From positions 248,001 to 312,000 of the forward strand of contig NW_020825368.1 in the NCBI RefSeq assembly GCF_003286085.1: 64,000 bases of DNA. The letters run 5' to 3'. Below are positions 46,255 to 56,286 of this stretch, piece by piece (positions within the stretch are counted from its first letter, which is position 1; every line of letters starts with the position of its first letter). Below the pieces are notes generated by a model. That model did not search any database. It saw only the letters and a list, made by a program, of their open reading frames with translations, and was not told the DNA's origin. Both the position numbers and the translations under genes were made by a program. This DNA is from Drosophila persimilis. Its lineage: Eukaryota; Arthropoda; Insecta; Diptera; Drosophilidae.

Positions 46255-47715
46255 GTGGATAGAAAGAGCTCGATCATATCGTTATCTCCCTTCCTAGGAG
46301 ACGATGAGCTCATCCGAGTTGGTGGTAGACTTGAAGAAGCTCTACTTCCATACAACGCAAAACACCCAGTTTTGCTGCCTTACAATGACCCAATCGTCAA
46401 AATGATTTTGCGGGAGCTACATGAGGAGAACATGCATTGTGGTGCTCAAGCATTAAGGGCAATCGCAAGACAACAATATTGGATTATCAATGACAAGACA
46501 ATGGCTAGAAGCATCATCCACAGCTGTGTTAGATGCACCAAGGCTAGGCCAAAGCTGATGCACCAGATCATGGGCAATCTCCCAGCACAACGAGTCACAC
46601 AAGCACGCCCGTTTCTTAATGCAGGCGTCGACTACTGTGGACCAATCTCGATCCACCATAAGATCCGAGGCAAAAGACCAGATAAGGCGTACATCGCCGT
46701 GTTCTGCTGCTTTTCCACAAAGGCAGTACACCTGGAGCTGGTAAGCGACCTGACCACAGATGCATTCTTGGCCGCCCTGCGTCGATTCTTAAGCACACGT
46801 GGGAAGTGCCAAACTATTCATTGCGACAACGCAACGAACTTTGTGGGTGCAAACAATCAGCTTAAAGAATTAGAAGACTCTATATTCAGCTCAAAGGCAA
46901 GTGCTCTGATCACGAATCATTGCAACAAAAAGCAAGTGGATTTTAAATTCATTCCTCCCAGGGCTCCATCATTTGGCGGCCTCTGGAAAGCGGCTGTAAA
47001 ATCAGCAAAAAAGCTGTTGATAACAACCACCAACACAGCCTCATTGACATTTGAAGAACTAAACACAGTGATAATCGAAATTGAAGCAATTCTCAATTCT
47101 CGACCAATCACTCCAATGTCAAATGATCCCACTGATACAACAGCGCTCACCCCAGGACACTTCTTGATTGGTGAACCATTAACAACGCCTCCTGACGTCA
47201 ATACTGATCATCAAGGAAGAACATTGGTCAAGCGCTGGGAATTGGTATCGCGCCTAAAGCATTCATTCTGGAAACAATGGTCTACAGAATACCTCCAAGA
47301 ATTGCAAGCTCGGCATAAATGGAAGACCGCTTCACCAAACGTACCTGAAGGATTATTAGTTTTGGTTAAAGAAGACAACCTTCCTGTAATGAAGTGGCCA
47401 ATGGGTCGCATCATTAAGACATATCCTGGACAGGACAACCACGTACGAGTGGTTGACGTTAAGACAGCATCTGGCGTATACAAGCGCCCGATCACTCGTC
47501 TAGCGCCGCTCTTTCCAGAAGATGTGGCAGTCAAACGTTCCCACAACGTGATCAGTGACACCACGGAGATTGATGAGCCACCCACACAGCGAACAACAAA
47601 ATTGTCACCTACATTAACATCAACATTAGTGGTGCTGTTGCTCACGCTTCCATTAGCATTGTCACAGTCAATAAATGTGGAATATTCTATGAGAAACTTG
47701 GAACATCAAGAATAG
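46255..47715 (+). pseudogene. pol: BEL-C integrase running into env signal segment
   Basis: The zinc region (LHEENMHCGAQAL, CVRCTKA) is followed by the core with GVDYCGP and HCDNATNF (both Asp present). The third catalytic position reads FGGLWKAAVKSAKK, where BEL-A has GGLWEAG, so the Glu is replaced by Lys. The C-terminal domain ends near 47540. The same frame continues into a hydrophobic stretch (LVVLLLTLPLALSQS) that looks like the env signal peptide, then stops at 47715. This fits roo, where env is in line with pol. Confidence 0.85.
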
Positions 47716-49203
47716 CAACGTCTGAGTGGACCATGATCGTATACTATGACTTGGACCCATATTGGAAGGATATACAACTAATGTCTGCTGGAATTTAAGA
47801 GTTACGATACATGTGCCCTGAATTAAAAAATTTTCCGGCATGTAACTCCATAGTTCAACACTTTCAAAATGTGCATAACGAGCTACAAGCAGGAAGCGTT
47901 TTAATGAAAACCTCTCGAAAACGCAGATCGCCGCTGGACATCATAGGAAATATAGCAAGCAGTCTTTTTGGTGTTCTCGACGCAAAATACGCAGAAGAGA
48001 TGACTCAAGTAATTGAGAAAGTGAAAACCAATGAAGACTTTCTACTACATCTGCTCCAAAACCAAACATCAATTGTCGACGCGACAATAAACGTAGTCAG
48101 GAAAGACAAAGTAACAACTGATAATCGCCTAAAAATTTTGGAACAGCATATGGCGACTATCAACCGAGAAGACTCATGTGTACTTAGGACTAATAGCACA
48201 ATTAACCCTGCTCACAACAACTCTCCAACGAATGCAGTCCGACATATCTGATGTCCTAATCGGTATTCATCATCGGAGAATAAGCTCCACACTGGTGTCT
48301 CCCAAGCAACTAGTAGACCAACTAGACCAGATACGGGATCATTTGCCACAAGATCAAATGCTTCCGGTTACAACGAATGAGGTGATTCAACTATACAGAA
48401 TCATGCGAGCCGAAGGAACCCCGACTGCAAAACACGTCATCTTCAAGTTGACGCTACCGCTGGTTTCAACAGCTCAGCTCGAAGTTTTCAGCATCATCCC
48501 AATTCCGTTTTGGGATTCAACAAGTTGGAGTCTATTTGACCTCAGAACCACCATAATAACGGTGAACATCCACCGGGACCAGTTCATGGGCACTACCCAA
48601 GAGGAATTCCGACGTTGTCTTAAAGTACACAACGAGGAGTTCATCTGCTTTGACCATCAGACGATCTTCAATGTGAACAATTGCTGTGAGTTTCAACTGT
48701 TTAACAATAAAACAGAAACACTGTGTCAGGTAACACACACAAAGGCTGACACGGTTTGGCTAAAAACTCAGCATCCAAATAAATGGATCTTCGCAACGCA
48801 TTCTACAACTAAACTTCAAGCAGTATGCAACGGAGTTCCGTCAACCATAACACTGGAAGGAACTGGTCTACTCTCCATGTCCCCTGGTTGCACTGCTCGC
48901 AATACTGAAGTAAGCATCAGCACCTACAGCACCAGAATCAGCGAAGTAAAATCGACTTACACTCGGTTTGGTGACGTGAGCCCACCGGAGACATCACCCT
49001 CGCCACCAATGTGGCAACTGAAGAACCAGACATCAGACTTTCTTCAAGAACTTGATGATCTACGCCAGCAACTATCAACCATCAATCATCACGAGCTGCC
49101 ACACCATCTCACCACCGTGCAGCACCATAAACTCGCTGCTTACACAACCCTAGCAATATTAATTCTATTGATCATTGCCTTCATTTTCCGGGAGAAATAT
49201 TAA
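47716..49203 (+). pseudogene. env: BEL-C envelope-like gene, frame broken
   Basis: Envelope of the F-type fusion family also used by errantiviruses. The first part (47811-48251) carries a basic cleavage site RKRR followed by SPLDIIGNIASSLFG (fusion-peptide-like) and a heptad-like helix. A frameshift near 48200 leads to 48178-49203, with further ectodomain, conserved cysteines and a C-terminal membrane segment (TTLAILILLIIAFIF). Stops between 47715 and 47811 separate it from the signal peptide. The copy is inactive. The 3' LTR follows about 120 bases later. Confidence 0.8.
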
Positions 49204-49323
49204 CTATGGAAACCAAGGCCATCAAATCCCGATCCAGCCATGTCATCACCCCCTATACCCCTTGCAGGCCGGTTTGCCGTCGACTTGAGCGATGGTTGAA
49301 CACCAGTTCAACGGCCGGGAGAA

Positions 49324-49861
49324 TGTTCAGCCACAGACATGTATTTAATGAATATTAGGAATATACAGTTCAATCTCATACACAAATACTCATAAATAAA
49401 ATTGTCCATGTCACTTCATGTGAATGAATATGACGACACGAAAAATACATTAGCAACTAAAAATAGACAATAGCACTTGTAAACCCGAACCCACCAAAAG
49501 GGATCAAGCAATAAACAATCTACTTTATTGCTGCCAAGTACCTAAGTAAATGCACTGAAATGTAACCCCCGCACAGAGCAAGTGTACCCAATCTAAAAAT
49601 ACACTCACAAGGAGCCTGTGCGTCCCATAGAATAAGAATAACACTGCTAGCTATATAAGGAGATGCATTTGTTCACTAAAATCAGTATCAGAAACAGTAC
49701 CATAGCTGCCTGTCACTCATCTTCCATCGCAATCAACAGAGGCTGTCGCTGTGTCTTCAGATCCTCACTTGCGCACCGTAGGATACCCACTCCGCAGTCC
49801 AACTGGTTCAAGTTCTAGTTGCGACGACCAAACTGTAGACGGTTTATGTACCGTATTAACA
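49324..49861 (+). repeat. BEL-C 3' LTR
   Basis: TGTTCAGCC...TTAACA, 538 bp, preceded by the purine-rich CGGCCGGGAGAA. A TATATAAGG box at about 49653 is a likely promoter element; the 5' LTR lacks this stretch. Confidence 0.85.
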
Positions 49862-51730
49862 GAGTTATCCAGTCTAAAAAACTTAAAATCAAGACTTTAT
49901 AAAAAATTTCAAGAATTGGGCTCTCCTACTTCTCACTCTCGTTATGTAATAGCTCGGTCAAACTTTTCAGTTCTTAATGCTCAATGCTATAAGAACTACC
50001 TATCTCGTTGCAGGATACGTTTTTCTCAGGACCCTAAACAGTTTTACTGCTTCGTAAACAGTAAGCGTAGAACGTCCGCACACCCATCCTCGCTATCATT
50101 TTGTAATACGTCGGCAAATAATGATCAGGCAATTGCCGATCTTTTTGCCCAGTTTTTCCAAACCACCTATTCTGAGGAAAGCTAATCTGGTCAACTGTAC
50201 CCATACGGTTTACCGAGGTCGAACGGCATTTTCAGTCCCTTGTTAAATGAATGTTCCTTACTTCATGATCTTCGACTAGTTAAGCCAGTGTTTTCACCGG
50301 GTCCAGACGGGGTTCCAGGTTGTGTACTCAGGTACTGCGCCGAGGCTCTGTGTGGACCTTTGCTTAAACTATTCACCCTGTCCATTGATTCCTCTTGCTT
50401 CCCCCCGATCTGGAAGGAATCGTTTATAATTCCTCTCCATAAAAAAGGTACCAAGTCTGATGCAAAAAATTATAGAGGTATAGCAAAGTTATCCGCTATT
50501 CCCAAAATGTTTGAGAAGGTTTTAACTCCGCACTTGCAACATCTCTGCAAGTCACTTATATCTCCAACTCAGCATGGATTTCTAACGCGGCGATCAACCA
50601 CCACGAACTTGTTAGAGTTTACCTCTTTCATTATTAAAGGCTTTCAAGGTAAATTACAGACGGCTGTAATTTACACCGACTTCAGTAAAGCATTCGACTC
50701 TGTAAACCATTCCCTTCTAGCACATAAACTTGACCTTTTAGGGTTTCTGCCCAACCTCCTGGGATGGATTTCTAGCTATCTTTGTTCCAGGTCTCAAAGA
50801 GTCCTCTTCAAAAACTCCCTCTCTTCACCAGTAAAGGTTTCTTCGGGAGTACCACAGGGCAGCCATCTAGGCCCCTTACTCTTCACACTCTTTATTAATG
50901 ACTTGCCTTCAGTATAAACACACTCTCGAGTACTTATGTATGCGGATGATGTTAAACTCTGTGTCCAGTATAAGGACATTTCATTTCTTCTCGCTTGCAA
51001 TCCGATCTCAATAACTTTCAGTCATGGTGTTGTGCAAGCTTGTTACACCTTAATGCCTCGAAATGCAAAGTTACGACATTTCATCGTTCTAGCCCTTTGT
51101 TGGCTCCCTATACCCTATTTGGTGGTTCTCTTGAGAGAATTACCCTGGTGGATGATCTGGGTGTTATGTTAGACCCCAAGTTAAAGTTTTCCGAACACAT
51201 TTCTACCATGGTAAATAAGGCCATGGGCGTGCTTGGGCTTATAAAGAGGTGGTCAAAGGAATTTGACGACCCCTATATAACAAAGACTATCTATACCTCG
51301 CTTGTTCGTCCGATCTTAGAATACGTCTCCTGTGTATGGTGCCCTCAGTACAGAGAACACCAGGACCGTGTAGAATCAGTACAGAAAAACTTTTTACCCT
51401 TTGCTCTGCGGGGCCTTAACTGCGATGAAGGTCCCATCTTACTCTAGTAGACTGCTATTAGTAAACCTCCCATCCTTAGTTAACCGTAGAAAAATGCTTG
51501 GTGTGATTTTTATGCACAACTTGATCAGGGGTGACATAGACAGCCCTGATCTGTTGAGCCGCATAAACTTCACGATTCCTATTAGACTGACTAGAAATTT
51601 TATACCGTTGTTCCTTCACTTTGTAGATCGAATTATTCCTTGCATGAACCGTTTAGGGTCTTATGCTCGGATTATAATTCCCTCTACCATATTATTTCCA
51701 CCACTAATTCTCTTCCTCTTATTAAATTAA
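49862..51730 (+). pseudogene. CR1 LINE ORF2, RT and C-terminal part
   Basis: Resumes the CR1 after BEL-C. Inter-domain region (49866-50185), then RT in 50240-50917: FSPGPDGVPG, PLHKKGTKSDAKNYRG, YTDFSKAFDSVNH, SGVPQGSHLGPLLF. There is a TAA at about 50915, then MYADDVKLCV (YADD box) and a frameshift near 50990. The thumb and C-terminus run in 50995-51447 (SRLLLVNLPSLVNRR and LLSRINFTIPIR lie in the next frame to 51730). Several breaks make it inactive. The domain order and finger-like ORF1 fit the CR1 clade. Confidence 0.85.
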
Positions 51731-51861
51731 TAATCCTTACACACCTTTCTAGTAATTAGTAATTGTAGTGGTATTTTTATTTTGATTGCATGCTTAGTTT
51801 CTTAGTAAGTTTAGTGCTAATTTTCCTCGAATGTTAATCTAATAATAGCTATCTTTCTTGC
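51731..51861 (+). other. CR1 LINE 3' UTR
   Basis: AT-rich sequence after the CR1 ORF2 stop. I do not see the microsatellite tail expected for CR1, so the exact 3' end is uncertain. Confidence 0.4.
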
Positions 51862-52227
51862 ATGTTCGCGTTCGGTTCGGCTACGCACCGTGCGTCATGC
51901 GGCAGCGCCCCTTGGTCGGTTCGGCGGGAGGAGGGCTGCGTTTTGCCGGGATCCGCGCGTAACAGCCTTCTGCTAGTTTCACACGGGCCACTTGACGGTG
52001 CAGTAATTGCATCGCCTCTTGAAAGATGCAGTCATTGCATGTCAACGTCCATATATAAAAAAAAGAGCTTTCTTTCACGTCATATAAAACTTTTCTAATA
52101 AACATAATTAAAAAATCTAATTTAATTTTAGTTTTCTAATCTACAATAGACTATAAAACTATTTATCATAATCATTTTTAATTTCAAATATATATTTTAT
52201 GATCGATTAAACCTTAAAATCATAAAT
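51862..52227. repeat. Unnamed repeat (inverted match at 55880-56010) and AT-rich tail
   Basis: The 51945-52050 portion matches 55880-56010 in opposite orientation (shared GGATCCGCGCGTAACAGCCT). The GC-rich 5' portion and the AT-rich 52060-52227 are unassigned. No gene is recognised. Confidence 0.5.
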
Positions 52228-52740
52228 AAGGGCTGGCCAAAATAATAAGTACAGCAATTCTCCACAGCGAAAAACTAAAAGCGTATCAAAATTTGTCCAC
52301 TTTTTTCTTATAATTATGCTTATATCCTATATAGCCACACTTATTTTGGATGATTTCGGCCATTCTTCTTGGCATACTAGCAATAAGTTTGCGGCAAGTC
52401 TCCACTGGAATCTCATACCTCGTTTATTGCACAAATTCTCAAAAATTATTTTTCTTTTCGAAAAGCATTTTTACCAATTCGACGTTTCAGGTCAGCCCAA
52501 AGGTTTTCAAATGGGTTTAAGTCAGGAGACTGAATTAGATAAGCCATAACGTTTAAATTTTGTTCCGTAAACCAAGCCTTTACCACCTTTGAGGTGTGCT
52601 TTGGGTCATTTTCCGGGCATGTTTTCCTCAGTATAAGGTTGTGTAATGTCTGTCAATATGTTTTTATACCAGAATTGGATCACATGATCAGTTATGCGAT
52701 GTATCGGCTCAGCGCCATGACAAGACATATAGGCTCAGAT

Positions 52741-52756
52741 ACCTATACATCGGCCT
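52741..52756. repeat. Left target duplication of R1-like LINE
   Basis: ACCTATACATCGGCCT, repeated at 53043-53058, with the Tc1 coding relic continuing across. Confidence 0.85.
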
Positions 52757-53042
52757 AGGGTCTAGGGTCAGCACCGAGACTCTGGTGCCGCTGATGCTGG
52801 CAGACCCGAAGGTGTGGGATGCGGCCGCGGAGTTCGCCTCTAGCGTGATGCGAACGCTTAGGTCCTTGGAGAGAAGGCGGAAGGAGCAGACGGAGTAGGA
52901 GTCCACGCCACTGCGAAGCAATGCTTTGCGGCAGTACCGCAGTCCGCGGGGCCCCTAGTCCCAACACACTCTTGTCCGATAAATATAAATTGTAAATATT
53001 ATAGAGCAAATAAATAAGTATATGAATATAAAAAAAAAAAAA
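52757..53042 (+). mobile_element. 5'-truncated R1/I-like LINE with poly(A)
   Basis: 286 bp. The frame 52757-52900 encodes an ORF2 C-terminus (VPLMLADPKVWDAAAEFA, then MRTLRSLERRRKEQTE, stop). A 3' UTR and an A-run (53030-53042) follow. The 16-bp target duplication shows an ordinary target-primed insertion into the Tc1-like element. The clade assignment is tentative. Confidence 0.75.
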
Positions 53043-53635
53043 ACCTATACATCGGCCTCCGTACTTAACCATTTTCTTTGTGTACCGGAAGTCGAATTCT
53101 TTACCTTTGGGTCGTTGTATACATCTTCTGGAGTCATTATCAAAAAGATCTTTTTTTGTTTCGTCTCTCAATAATATATTATTCCACTTTTAAGACCCAG
53201 CGTCCTAGCGTCCAAGACTTTTCGCAATTTCCCGGAGAATTTTCCTTTCTTTTTGAAGATTTATGGAAAACTTATTTTCTTCAGCAGTAGATAGATTCTT
53301 TAGATAGGCCTAAAGAATTTTTTTTAACTCTCTTGTACTTAAATATGAAAGAACTCAATAAAAACCAACAAGCCTTTGACAAAATTCTTATCAAGTCCTT
53401 TAAAATTTATAAATAACACCAGTGTACTTATTATTTTGCCGAGACCAAAAATGTAAGCATAGATTTTTATAAAAATGGTTCCCCACTTTAATTTTTGATT
53501 TAAATATTTGGCAAGACTGTAACCTTTCCAAATATAAACAATTGGCATCCATGCTTTTAGAAAAATTCGAGCTATTCCATAACAAACTAGCACGACACCG
53601 ATGTACTTATTTTTTGGGCCAGTAGTGTATATACC

Positions 53636-54066
53636 ATATATATTTACATTTTAAAATTTTAATTTTATTTCGCTAGACTGGCTATTTGGCCTATTGTGAC
53701 TATTAGCAAGCTATATGATTTACTGTCGTGTCGGTTTGCTTAATGTCTACATTCAGAAAAATAATGAGTCTAGAAGGGACTGAGCAGAGTTACGGTCATG
53801 ATCATATTTGCATCGCTTACAGACACAAGTGTCAGAAAGAACGACACAGTAATATTCAGAGAAAAATTTTAATTTATATGTATTCAATATCGCTTTCAAT
53901 ATCCTTATAACAAATGAACACGAAAATAATATCATCTTTTTCGTCACGAATAACGTATAATAAAATAACTTTTAATTTATGTAAATTTTGGCCAATGTAA
54001 GGGTAAACAAAAAACCAGAACATATGTTCACACATGTTTGTGGAGCCATTTATTTTGTAAAAACAA
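53636..54066 (-). repeat. 3' flank of C1D-like gene, copy 2 (uninterrupted)
   Basis: Matches 1820-2064 and 17953-18086 of copy 1. It preserves the empty insertion site of BEL-A (GTATT at 53880-53884). The Tc1-like element borders it at 53629. Confidence 0.8.
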
Positions 54067-54288
54067 TTATTTGTCTATTTTACTATTTCCAGCGTCCAAA
54101 AGACTCCTTTTGTATTGTTCTTCAGTGACCATAACGCCCCCCATGTCCACAAAACGTGTATGCATTCCAGCAGCAATAAATCGCTTGGTAGCTGGCATAT
54201 CTAAGCGAGGAGCTTCGAGTGAGGTATTTAATTCCTTGCTTCTAGCCAGGATTTCCTTTGCGCGACCCAAATCATGTATTATACCATG
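54067..54288 (-). pseudogene. C1D/Rrp47-like gene, last exon, copy 2
   Basis: Terminal exon ending TAA at 54067-54069, preceded by acceptor TTTATGGTTTCAG. Joined to the upstream exon across a 62-bp phase-0 intron it reads ...LQGLDVSK, then HGIIHDLGRAKEIL, then KRFIAAGMHTRF. This is the C1D/Sas10 domain pattern (a YL..QG turn, a helix with E.L.R.K, and a KRFI segment). C1D/Rrp47 acts in the nucleus with the exosome nuclease Rrp6 in RNA processing. No break is visible in the exon, but the 5' exons are not found nearby, so I treat it as a partial gene. It could instead be the intact 3' end of a gene with distant exons. Confidence 0.7.
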
Positions 54289-54350
54289 CTGAAACCATAA
54301 ATTCAATATCTTAAGTTATTAAATATACGTACTAAATATTATAACTTTAC

Positions 54351-54440
54351 CTTAGACACATCTAAGCCCTGTAACTTTAAATACATCCAATCAAAGACTA
54401 TACAATACCAAGTTGTTGCATGAGCGACCAAAAAGCTGTT
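54351..54440 (-). pseudogene. C1D/Rrp47-like gene, penultimate exon (5' border uncertain)
   Basis: Reads LVAHATTWYCIVFDWMYLKL then QGLDVSK and ends at a donor AAG/GTAAAG. The intron is 54289-54350 (62 bp, GT...AG, typical of flies). Upstream, an in-frame stop lies at 54441-54443 with no good acceptor, so either the exon begins between there and 54428 or the copy is broken there. This exon is what makes the C1D assignment recognisable. It is absent from copy 1. Confidence 0.65.
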
Positions 54441-54628
54441 CTATGGCGGGTCCTAACATTAGAACCCAAAAGGCACGAGGGAGCGCGCGGGGTTTCAATT
54501 CCCTTTTCGCCTGTACTTCGTCTCTACCACGACCCCGCTGCCCATCGGTTTCGTCTGTTCGGCAATTCTGGACTCTCGAGCCTCAGCACCGTCGAAGCGG
54601 TGGTCGCGGATCGCCGATCGCGGATCGT
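54441..54628. other. GC-rich unassigned stretch upstream of C1D exon
   Basis: More GC-rich than its surroundings. The overlapping plus-strand open frames have no recognisable motifs, and I find no splice or domain evidence for the missing C1D exons. Confidence 0.4.
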
Positions 54629-54874
54629 CTTTGGAGCGGCACAGTGGGACCTTTGGCCGTCTCAGCTTGCTAAATTAGTTAGTGAATATGAGTTCAATAA
54701 ATATTTGCACACTGAAAAAATGTTAAACTTTGAGTGCTTATATCTCCTAAACTAAAACTATCTTGAAAATTCGATTGGAAATTTCTCTATTAGATGCGTA
54801 CATTAAATTTATCTAAAGCACTCATACAATTTTTTTTACTATTTCGGCTGAGTCCCCACTGTGCCGCGCCAAAG
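54629..54874. mobile_element. Candidate short non-autonomous DNA element
   Basis: Inverted arms of 20 bases match at 19: CTTTGGAGCGGCACAGTGGG at left and the complement of CTTTGGCGCGGCACAGTGGG at right. They enclose about 206 AT-rich, non-coding bases. No target duplication is evident. Confidence 0.4.
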
Positions 54875-55727
54875 ACATCAGCGACCACGCTGCCCTACGG
54901 TTTCGGCACGCAGACGATTCATATTTTGTTTTTGTATTCTTTCTCTCGAGACACACCGACTCGACGCTGACCAAGGCATTGACGAAGCCGAGTAGCATTT
55001 CGGAGGCGAAAGTAGCGTAAAAGAGAATTGAAGTAATAGCCCCGGGCGCCCGTACCATGAAGCGTCAAACGAAAAATGACAAAGAATTTTTTCCTCATGC
55101 AACATCTTGGTATTGTATAGTCTTTGATCCAATATAATGTGGTGGTTAAGTATACCAAATAACTGTCCAATTAGATTTGTTCGTCTAAGTTCATATGTGG
55201 CGATCTGTGCGCTGAGAGAGCTATTTTCAGGTCAGTCTCTAAAGCATCCAGGCTTAAATCAAAGCTTTCAACAGCTCCTTGAATTTTATTGTCTTGTTGT
55301 AGTTTTTCCTCCTGATGAAAGCCACGTCCCGCTTTTTTATATTGTATTCTTTTGTTTTCGACATTTAAATCCTATGTAGTAAACTTCTATCTACAATATT
55401 AAAAGTAAACATTTTATAATTAGTCTATGAATAAAGTAGTTTTCAAAAATGCAGTAATACAACAAGCGGGAACATTGTGAGACGCGACAAGGGCCGCGGC
55501 TCTCCTTTTATTCTTAGTTATTTCATTGTTTCTCATTTGGGATCTGAGAAAGATAGCTTTATATATGGTTACACAAAAAACTATTGCATTTTGGCACTCT
55601 CCGCTTCCAATTTGTAAGCAATACAGTATGAATTTGATTCCCGCACAATGGTCCGCCGAGAAAAAACAGTGGAGCGCAGTATATTTTTAAGCACATCAGA
55701 TCCGTTTTCCTGTGATGACACAACATT
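54875..55727. other. Unassigned sequence
   Basis: Low-complexity and AT-rich stretches with short open frames on both strands. I recognise no domain, repeat family or gene here. Confidence 0.4.
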
Positions 55728-55850
55728 TTTTATACCAGATACTTTAAGAGTATATGGATATATAAGATTAGTGGTGGATGCGTGTAACACCAAAAACGAA
55801 GCGTTTCCGGCCTCATAAAGAATAAATATTTTTGATCATCATCAATAGCC
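55728..55850 (+). repeat. Old DINE-1-like fragment
   Basis: A diverged copy of the DINE 5' block: TTTTTTATACCAGATACT, a TGTAAC motif, CGTTTCCGGCC, and CATCATCAATAGCC. It is truncated before the GTCY microsatellite. Confidence 0.55.
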
Positions 55851-55879
55851 AGGAAAAGAATCCAAAAACGAAGATTTGA

Positions 55880-56010
55880 ACATTATATTTGAACGATGAT
55901 ATGCACTGACTGCATCTTTGAAGTGGCTATGCAGTTACTGCACCATTAAGTGGCCCGTGTGACACCAGTAGAAGGCTGTTACGCGCGGATCCCAGGCAAA
56001 GTGCAGTTCT
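55880..56010 (-). repeat. Unnamed repeat, inverted partner of 51945-52050
   Basis: On the minus strand it matches 51945-52050 (GGATCCGCGCGTAACAGCCT, then CACACGGGCCACTT, then GATGCAGTCA). Non-coding. Confidence 0.6.
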
Positions 56011-56286
56011 CCCCTGTTAGACTAATATGAGAGCAAAATTAGTACTTAACTTACTAAGAGAACTACTCAGCAAACAAACAAACGTGCCTTTTGCGAGATT
56101 CCCGCAAAATTCTCGCAAACTAGCTTGTGTACGAGCGTATGGCTATGCGTCGCAAAACTCTCGCAAACGAGCTCGCAAGCGAGTCAAAAAAAAAAGCAGC
56201 AAGCCTTCATGTGCCTTCAGTCCGGCAATGCTCCTTCGGCTCTCTGTTCACGTCTCGACAGATTAGTGGTCGAGAAGTCATTCGTG
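56011..56286. other. Unassigned stretch with CTCGCAAAC-type motif repeats
   Basis: Short motif repeats (TTCTCGCAAACTAG, CTCTCGCAAACGAG, GCTCGCAAGCGAG) around 56110-56190. No gene is recognised. Confidence 0.4.

Larger units (their letters stand above)
40156..49861 (+). mobile_element. BEL-C: roo-like BEL/Pao element with envelope
   Basis: A complete LTR-to-LTR insertion in the CR1, with target duplication GAGTT (40151-40155 and 49862-49866). The order is LTR, primer site, leader, gag, protease, RT, RNase H, integrase, env, LTR. Having an envelope within a BEL/Pao element, in continuation of pol, is the roo pattern. A perfect-looking 1070-bp tandem duplication within pro-RT, plus stops and frameshifts in gag, protease and env, make it inactive. 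Confidence 0.9.
52228..53629 (-). mobile_element. Tc1-like DNA transposon, decayed
   Basis: The ends are inverted: CTGGCCAAAATAATAAGTACA at left, and at right the complement of a similar CTGGCCCAAAAAATAAGTACA. The minus strand shows Tc1-type transposase remnants in shifting frames: RPKGKEFDFRYTKKMVKYGG (about 53060-53120), then AEPIHRITDHVIQFWYKNI (about 52665-52720), then YLIQSPDLNPFENLWADLKR (about 52465-52530, the DDE-type C-terminal motif). Many stops interrupt it. It is split by a short R1-like LINE. Confidence 0.75.

Noticed and set aside
54413..54755. Overlapping open frames upstream of the C1D exon, considered as missing C1D exons
   Set aside because: They are on the opposite strand to C1D and lack splice signals or domain motifs.
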